This document shows, one piece after another, positions 5,732 to 9,644 of a stretch of DNA of 9,644 bases. Source of the stretch: VMDJ01 sp965659945 (GTDB taxonomy: Bacteria; Pseudomonadota; Gammaproteobacteria; Chromatiales; Chromatiaceae); NCBI GenBank assembly GCA_965659945.1, contig CBFHYJ010000059.1:1-9644 (forward strand), written 5' to 3'. Each line of letters opens with the position of its first letter. Position 1 is the first letter of the stretch. The position numbers were made by a program, and so were the translations under genes. A model generated the notes under the pieces. That model made no database searches. It saw only the letters and a program-made list of their open reading frames with translations, and had not been told where the DNA came from.

Positions 5732-7134
5732 CCATACGTCCACAGTCGTTGTGGGGGCGGCTCATATTGCTTTTACTGGGCGTGTTGTTTGTTGCGCAAA
5801 TGCTCAGTGCTGCGTTGCATTTCCGTGATCGGGGCGAGGTGCTCAAACACGCCACCGGATACAATTCCGCGCAACGCATTGCGGGGATGGTGAAGGTGTT
5901 GGATGGACTCACCCCTGAGCAGCGAAAGATGGTTGCAACGGAATTGGATCTGCCAGCACTACGCATACGGTTAAGCGAGCAGCCGGAGAAGTTTCCGGAC
6001 AACAGCCATCAGTCCCCGCGCGCGGAGTTGTTCCATAAACTATTGCATTTTCGTTTGGGGCGCGACCGCCCTATTCATATCTACATGCCAACGTCACCCG
6101 GGATGACTCATGCCGAGGTGCGGAGCAACTGGGGGGCTCCCGAGGGAATGGCGCCGCAGATGAGGCAAATGATGTGGCAGCATCGAGGCGCTCCGCTGTC
6201 AGGATACAGCTTCATTGTGCAGATCGAGTTGGCCGGGGGGCAGTGGGCCAGTTTCGCCTACCACTTGCCGGCAGAGTTGGCGGCGTGGCCGTGGGATCTG
6301 CTGGTGGGGTTGCTGATTTTGCTTGCCGCCGTTTTGCTGGTCAGCTTCTTCGCCGTGCGATGGTTAACCAAGCCGCTGTCCGATCTGGCTCAGGCGGCGG
6401 AACAGTTGGGCAAAGATATTTCTCAAAGTGCCCTAGAGGAAGTTGGTCCGACGGAGGTGCGTAGAGCCGCACATGCCTTCAACAGGATGCAGCATCGCCT
6501 CGCCAGATTCGTCGAGGAGAGAACCCGTATTCTGGCCGCAGTATCGCACGACCTGAAAACACCCATAACCCGAATGCGTCTGCGGGCAGAGAAGATTGAT
6601 AACCCCGAATTGCGCAATAAATTTGAAAGTGATTTGCAGGATATGCAGACCCTGGTCCAATCCAGTCTGGACTTCATGCGAGGTATGGCATTGCAGGAGA
6701 AAACGCAGCTCATTGACGTGGATGCTCTGCTCGATAGCCTCGCCGAGGATGCTCAGGACATGGGTCAGTACATTAATGTTAAGGGTGAAGCGGAAACGCC
6801 TTATTCAGGCAAGCCCCTGGCGTTGAAGCGATGTTTTGGCAATCTGCTGGATAACGCGCTGCGTTACGGTGATGGTGTATCCGTAACCGTGGAAAATTCG
6901 CCTGAATCTCTAAAGATTACGGTCGGCGATCACGGGCCGGGTTTGCCAGAAGATATGCTGGATAAGGTGTTCGAGCCATTTTTTCGGGCCGAGCCATCGC
7001 GTAACGTCAAGACCGGCGGTACCGGCCTTGGTTTGAGCATTGCCCGGAATATCGCTCGGGGACACGGTGGTGACCTGGTACTGAGAAATCGTAAACCCTT
7101 GGGATTGGAGGCGGTTGTGACATTGCCAAGATAA
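5728..7134 (+). CDS. Membrane sensor histidine kinase, partner of the adjacent regulator
   Basis: A 468-residue inner-membrane kinase. TM1 is about 9-30, a predicted periplasmic sensor region about 31-185, TM2 about 188-212, and HAMP about 207-262. The HisKA domain has phosphoacceptor H274 (AVSHDLKTPITRMR). The ATPase domain has the N box NLLDNALRYG (N372, N376), G1 GDHGPGLPEDM, F box EPFFR and G2 GGTGLGLS (430-437). The HisKA and HAMP sequences are EnvZ-like. The sensor region has a Met/His-rich stretch at about 117-152 (HIYMPTSPGMTH then PQMRQMMWQH), which could bind Cu(I). That role is inferred from composition and context. It is translationally coupled to the response regulator through ATGA. 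Confidence 0.94.
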   Translation: MTIRPQSLWGRLILLLLGVLFVAQMLSAALHFRDRGEVLKHATGYNSAQRIAGMVKVLDGLTPEQRKMVATELDLPALRIRLSEQPEKFPDNSHQSPRAELFHKLLHFRLGRDRPIHIYMPTSPGMTHAEVRSNWGAPEGMAPQMRQMMWQHRGAPLSGYSFIVQIELAGGQWASFAYHLPAELAAWPWDLLVGLLILLAAVLLVSFFAVRWLTKPLSDLAQAAEQLGKDISQSALEEVGPTEVRRAAHAFNRMQHRLARFVEERTRILAAVSHDLKTPITRMRLRAEKIDNPELRNKFESDLQDMQTLVQSSLDFMRGMALQEKTQLIDVDALLDSLAEDAQDMGQYINVKGEAETPYSGKPLALKRCFGNLLDNALRYGDGVSVTVENSPESLKITVGDHGPGLPEDMLDKVFEPFFRAEPSRNVKTGGTGLGLSIARNIARGHGGDLVLRNRKPLGLEAVVTLPR

Positions 7135-7160
7135 GCCCTTGGTGCTTATAGGTATTTGCT

Positions 7161-7212
7161 TGTTACAAACTGTTACCAAGTGCCAAGTGGAAATTATTCG
7201 ATTTGTTGTTAC
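7161..7212 (+). promoter_or_regulatory. Candidate response-regulator binding site: three TGTTAC hexamers
   Basis: TGTTAC occurs at 7161-7166 and 7171-7176, exactly 10 bp apart (one helical turn). A third identical copy is at 7207-7212. OmpR-family regulators bind as head-to-tail dimers on direct half-sites about 10-11 bp apart, so the first pair fits such an operator. An AT-rich AAATTAT at 7191-7197 could be a poor -10 element, with no consensus -35, as expected for an activator-dependent promoter. It lies between the kinase gene and the Cys-rich ORF, so it would drive the oxidase operon. No binding data are available. Confidence 0.4.
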
Positions 7213-7222
7213 GCTTAGCGAT

Positions 7223-7597
7223 ATGCAAAGTAAAAGCCGCCAATTGCTATCTATTGTACTCACCGTGTTGCTCATCATGGCACCACTGGGGAGTGTGTTT
7301 GCGGCGACTCCATCTCCAGGTCATGAAGCCGGAGAGCTGTCTATGCATGCCATGTATGTGATGGTGGGCGACACGTCCTCCACCGCTGACGCCATGCCAG
7401 CTGGCTGTGATCACTGCGCGAATGATTGTTGTGCGCAAGGAAATTGTACTAGTGGCTCCTGTGGTACCTGTACCACCACGAATACGGTTGCTTACCTATC
7501 GACTCTTTCTTATCCCGATGCGAACTATGCCTCGGCTGGCGTTGTGACTACGCTTTCCCGCACTGCCGGATCGCCTTTCCGCCCACCAAGGGCCTGA
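7223..7597 (+). CDS. Small exported Cys-rich protein in the copL position
   Basis: A 124-residue ORF starting at ATG 7223, chosen because a clear signal peptide begins there (basic QSKSR, hydrophobic LLSIVLTVLLIMA, cleavage near VFA-AT at 27-29). The mature part has His/Met (GHEAGELSMHAMYVM), then seven Cys within 22 residues: C62, C65, C69, C70, C75, C80, C83, beginning CDHCANDCC. The C terminus is Arg/Pro-rich (SPFRPPRA). It stops 102 bases before the oxidase gene. In Xanthomonas a small exported Cys/His-rich ORF, copL, precedes copA and is needed for copper induction. Cys-rich DUF2946-type upstream ORFs with Pro-rich C termini act as copper-sensing leaders in Bordetella. Similarity to either is by position and composition, not by proven homology. 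It may be a copper-binding protein, a regulatory leader, or both. Confidence 0.75.
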   Translation: MQSKSRQLLSIVLTVLLIMAPLGSVFAATPSPGHEAGELSMHAMYVMVGDTSSTADAMPAGCDHCANDCCAQGNCTSGSCGTCTTTNTVAYLSTLSYPDANYASAGVVTTLSRTAGSPFRPPRA

Positions 7598-7636
7598 TTC
7601 CTTTCTCACCCTGATTGCCGCCTGTTGTTGGGCGGT
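7579..7636 (+). promoter_or_regulatory. Two mutually exclusive RNA pairings at the end of the Cys-rich ORF
   Basis: CCGCCCA at 7579-7585, over the Arg-Pro codons near the C terminus of the Cys-rich ORF, is perfectly complementary to TGGGCGG at 7629-7635. The same GGCGG (7631-7635) can instead pair locally with CCGCC (7618-7622), extended by G-U pairs. A ribosome on the last codons would block the first pairing and leave the local hairpin free. There is no U-tract after the local hairpin, so it is not a standard intrinsic terminator. The pairings were found by eye, and chance cannot be excluded in GC-rich sequence. Confidence 0.3.
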
Positions 7637-7699
7637 CGGTAAATCCGTGCGCCTTGCTTGTTCAATTCTGCGCGCACGCAACAAAGGAAACGTTTTCAC

Positions 7700-9610
7700 A
7701 TGTCAGAGATTCTTCTGCCTTCTCCCGATGGCGTGTCAATGTCACGTCGTCGATTCGTACAAGGGCTGGCTGCCGGCGGCAGCTTGCTCGGATTGGGGCT
7801 TGCACCCAGCCTGAGCCGAGCCGAACAGGCCAGGCTGCGAACTGGACCAGAGGTCCTTCGCGGTACCCATTTCGACCTGACCTATAGCCCGACCAAGGTC
7901 AATTTCACCGGCAAAGAAAAAATTGCCACGGCCATCAATGGTTCAGTGCCTGCACCCGTATTGCGCTGGAAAGAGGGTGAAACAGTCACCCTGCGGGTCA
8001 ACAACCAATTGGCCGACGACACCTCGATTCATTGGCACGGGCTCATTCTGCCGCCTGACCAGGATGGTGTGCCGGGCATCAGCTTTGCCGGGATCAAGCC
8101 GGGCGAGAGCTTTACCTATCGCTTTCCGATAACCCAGGCTGGCACCTACTGGTACCACAGTCATTCGGGTTTCCAGGAGCAGACCGGGGCCTATGGTGCG
8201 ATTGTGATCGATCCCGCCGAGCCGGAACCGTTCAGTTACGACCGGGATTACGTGGTCGTGCTCTCCGACTGGAGTGACGAAGACCCGAACGACGTCTACG
8301 CCAAGCTGAAGAAAATGTCTCACTACTACAACTTTCGTGAGCGCACGGTTGGTGAAACCATGGCTGAGATCAAAGATCAAGGTTGGCGTGGGTTCCGTGC
8401 CAACCGCAACATGTGGGACGAGATGCGCATGTCCGATCGAGACATCTCTGACGTCACCGGGTACACCTACACTTTCTTGATGAACGGCGTAACGCCTGCC
8501 GAAGGCTGGATGGGCTTGTTCAAGCGCGGTGATAAGGTTCGCCTGCGATTTGTAAACGCGGCGGCGATGACGCTCTTCGACGTGCGGATTCCTGGCCTGA
8601 AGATGACCGTGGTGGCCACCGATGGTCAGAATATTGAACCGGTCAGTGTCGATGAATTCCGCATCGGTGTGGCTGAGACCTACGATGTGATCGTTGAACC
8701 AAAGGACGACAGGGCCTACAGCGTGTTTGCTCAGGCGATTGATCGCAGTGGCTATGCACGCGGCACCTTGACGCCAGATCCCTCACTGACGGTAGAAGTG
8801 CCCCCGATGGATGCTGCACCGGTGCTGAGTCACGGTGACATGGGCATGATGATGGATCACGGTGCACGCGGCGGCATGGACCACAGTGCTCAAAATATGG
8901 GTGGGATGGGTCATGCCGGCCACAACATGCAGGGCATGGGCCACAGTGGCCACAACATGGCTGGCATGGACCATAGCCAACTCAACATGGCAGGTATGGA
9001 TCACAGCCAACATGTGATGGGTAATCAGGGAGCCCCAAGTCGGCGGAATCAGATGCCGATGGGTTCGGGTCCAGCCGGTTTCGGTAGCAAACGGCCGATC
9101 GTGCATGCCGACACTGAATATGGTCCTCACATCGATATGCGCGCCGATGCCGCACTGTACCGTCTGGACGATCCCGGTGTTGGCTTGCGTGGTAATGGGC
9201 GCCGGGTCCTCACATATGCAGATATCTTCAATATCAACCGAACGCATGATCCACGTGAGCCAGGCAGGGAGATCGATCTGCACCTCACCGGCAACATGGC
9301 CCGTTACATGTGGTCAATAAATGGCGTGAAGTATACGGATGCTGAGCCATTAGACCTGAAGTACGGCGAGCGTGTACGGATCAATCTGATCAACGACACC
9401 ATGATGAACCATCCCATTCACCTGCATGGCATGTGGAGTGATCTCGAAACGGGTGACCCGGACTACATACCGCGCAAGCACACGGTGACGGTACAGCCAG
9501 GTGCCCGTATCAGTTACCTGGTCACTGCAGATGCGAAGGGCAGTTGGGCCTACCACTGTCACCTGATCTATCACATGGCGGGCATGTTCCGCAAAGTCAC
9601 GGTGAGCTGA
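7700..9610 (+). CDS. copA: Multicopper oxidase of the CopA/PcoA family, Tat-exported
   Basis: A 636-residue periplasmic multicopper oxidase involved in copper tolerance, probably oxidising Cu(I) and sequestering copper. This copA is distinct from the P-type ATPase of the same name. ATG 7700 has AAAGGA (7683-7688) upstream. The twin-arginine signal is SRRRFVQG (15-22), followed by a hydrophobic segment. Copper motifs are HWHG (H111, H113), YHSHSG (H153, H155), HPIHLHG (H571, H574, H576) and HCH-LIYH (H619, C620, H621, H625). Residues about 378-445 are Met/His-rich with five 10-residue repeats, as in PcoA/CopA. From the type 1 His to the likely axial Met the spacing is HMAGM, one residue shorter than in CueO (HEDTGM). 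The next gene starts 3 to 12 bases after the stop. Confidence 0.96.
   Translation: MSEILLPSPDGVSMSRRRFVQGLAAGGSLLGLGLAPSLSRAEQARLRTGPEVLRGTHFDLTYSPTKVNFTGKEKIATAINGSVPAPVLRWKEGETVTLRVNNQLADDTSIHWHGLILPPDQDGVPGISFAGIKPGESFTYRFPITQAGTYWYHSHSGFQEQTGAYGAIVIDPAEPEPFSYDRDYVVVLSDWSDEDPNDVYAKLKKMSHYYNFRERTVGETMAEIKDQGWRGFRANRNMWDEMRMSDRDISDVTGYTYTFLMNGVTPAEGWMGLFKRGDKVRLRFVNAAAMTLFDVRIPGLKMTVVATDGQNIEPVSVDEFRIGVAETYDVIVEPKDDRAYSVFAQAIDRSGYARGTLTPDPSLTVEVPPMDAAPVLSHGDMGMMMDHGARGGMDHSAQNMGGMGHAGHNMQGMGHSGHNMAGMDHSQLNMAGMDHSQHVMGNQGAPSRRNQMPMGSGPAGFGSKRPIVHADTEYGPHIDMRADAALYRLDDPGVGLRGNGRRVLTYADIFNINRTHDPREPGREIDLHLTGNMARYMWSINGVKYTDAEPLDLKYGERVRINLINDTMMNHPIHLHGMWSDLETGDPDYIPRKHTVTVQPGARISYLVTADAKGSWAYHCHLIYHMAGMFRKVTVS
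8873..9022 (+). repeat. Five tandem 30-bp Met/His repeat units in the oxidase gene
   Basis: Units at 8873-8902, 8903-8932, 8933-8962, 8963-8992 and 8993-9022 encode decapeptides of the form GMxHSxxNMx (GMDHSAQNMG-like, GMGHAGHNMQ, GMGHSGHNMA, GMDHSQLNMA, GMDHSQHVMG). Unlike the CusF-like repeat, these have diverged at silent and coding positions, so they are older. Met/His repeats of this kind bind extra copper in CopA/PcoA proteins. Confidence 0.85.
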
Positions 9611-9613
9611 GGG

Positions 9614-9644
9614 ATGAAAATCATGAATAAAAAAACGATTGCGA
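9614..9644 (+). CDS. Start of a further gene, probably copB (partial)
   Basis: An open frame starts at ATG 9614 and runs off the window. A second in-frame ATG at 9623 is better spaced from GAGGG (9609-9613), so the true start is probably 9623, giving MNKKTIA and onward. The basic N terminus before Thr/Ile/Ala would suit the start of a signal peptide. In cop/pco clusters the outer-membrane copper protein CopB/PcoB usually follows the oxidase, so copB is the likely identity. This is inferred from gene order only, since just seven to ten codons are visible. Confidence 0.5.
   Translation, partial: MKIMNKKTIA

Noticed and set aside
7139..7222. TTG start for the Cys-rich ORF 28 codons upstream
   Set aside because: The signal peptide begins at ATG 7223, and the upstream bases hold the TGTTAC repeats that look regulatory.
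7658..7699. Start of the multicopper oxidase 14 codons upstream
   Set aside because: It would bury the Tat signal deep in the protein. The ATG at 7700 has a suitable ribosome binding site and normal spacing to SRRRF.
8783..9283. Long antisense ORF opposite the oxidase (166 residues), and similar long ORFs opposite the ATPase such as 2556-3056
   Set aside because: They are shadows of codon bias and of the Met/His repeats in strongly conserved genes. No ribosome binding site or family signal was seen.

Overview
This window is an accessory copper-resistance cluster. Every gene is on the + strand, and the sequence looks gammaproteobacterial. Lineage is inferred only from the gene set: a CusF-type metallochaperone, a DUF302 protein, a CopA P1B-type ATPase with a MerR-type neighbour, an OmpR/EnvZ-type two-component pair, and a PcoA/CopA multicopper oxidase. 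A marine or halophilic genus would fit, but nothing here fixes a species. No transposase, integrase, tRNA, rRNA or CRISPR array is visible.

Region 1 (about 1-2150) is visibly AT-richer and tightly packed. It holds the end of an unrecognised gene, a Met-rich exported CusF-like protein with a tandemly repeated N-terminal segment, a DUF302 protein, an exported c-type cytochrome, a possible 54-residue ORF, a membrane-anchored SHOCT protein and an HMA-like protein ending in a Cys/His tail. From the cytochrome onward the reading frames overlap one another, as expected of one translationally coupled operon.

Region 2 (about 2160-5003) starts with a decayed merR-family regulator. It keeps its ribosome binding site and start codon but carries an inferred 13-base frameshifting deletion and two in-frame TAG codons. 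It overlaps the start of an intact copper-exporting P1B-type ATPase. A 46-residue membrane peptide follows, which may be the stump of a cupredoxin-domain protein.

Region 3 (5021-7134) encodes a response regulator and a membrane sensor kinase that overlap by ATGA. The kinase has a Met/His-rich stretch in its predicted periplasmic domain.

Region 4 (7135-9644) opens with an intergenic stretch carrying two TGTTAC hexamers exactly 10 bp apart, plus a third copy downstream, which is a candidate binding site for the response regulator. It continues with a small exported Cys-rich ORF in the position of copL, then a Tat-exported multicopper oxidase with five 10-residue Met/His repeats, and the first codons of a further gene, probably copB. 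The end of the Cys-rich ORF and the gap before the oxidase can form two mutually exclusive RNA pairings, one covering the last Pro codons. This suggests a translation-dependent leader.

Taken together, the ATPase would export cytoplasmic Cu(I). The oxidase, CusF-like protein and Cys-rich protein would handle copper in the periplasm. The two-component system probably senses periplasmic copper and drives the oxidase operon. The local cytoplasmic sensor of the MerR family appears to have been lost.
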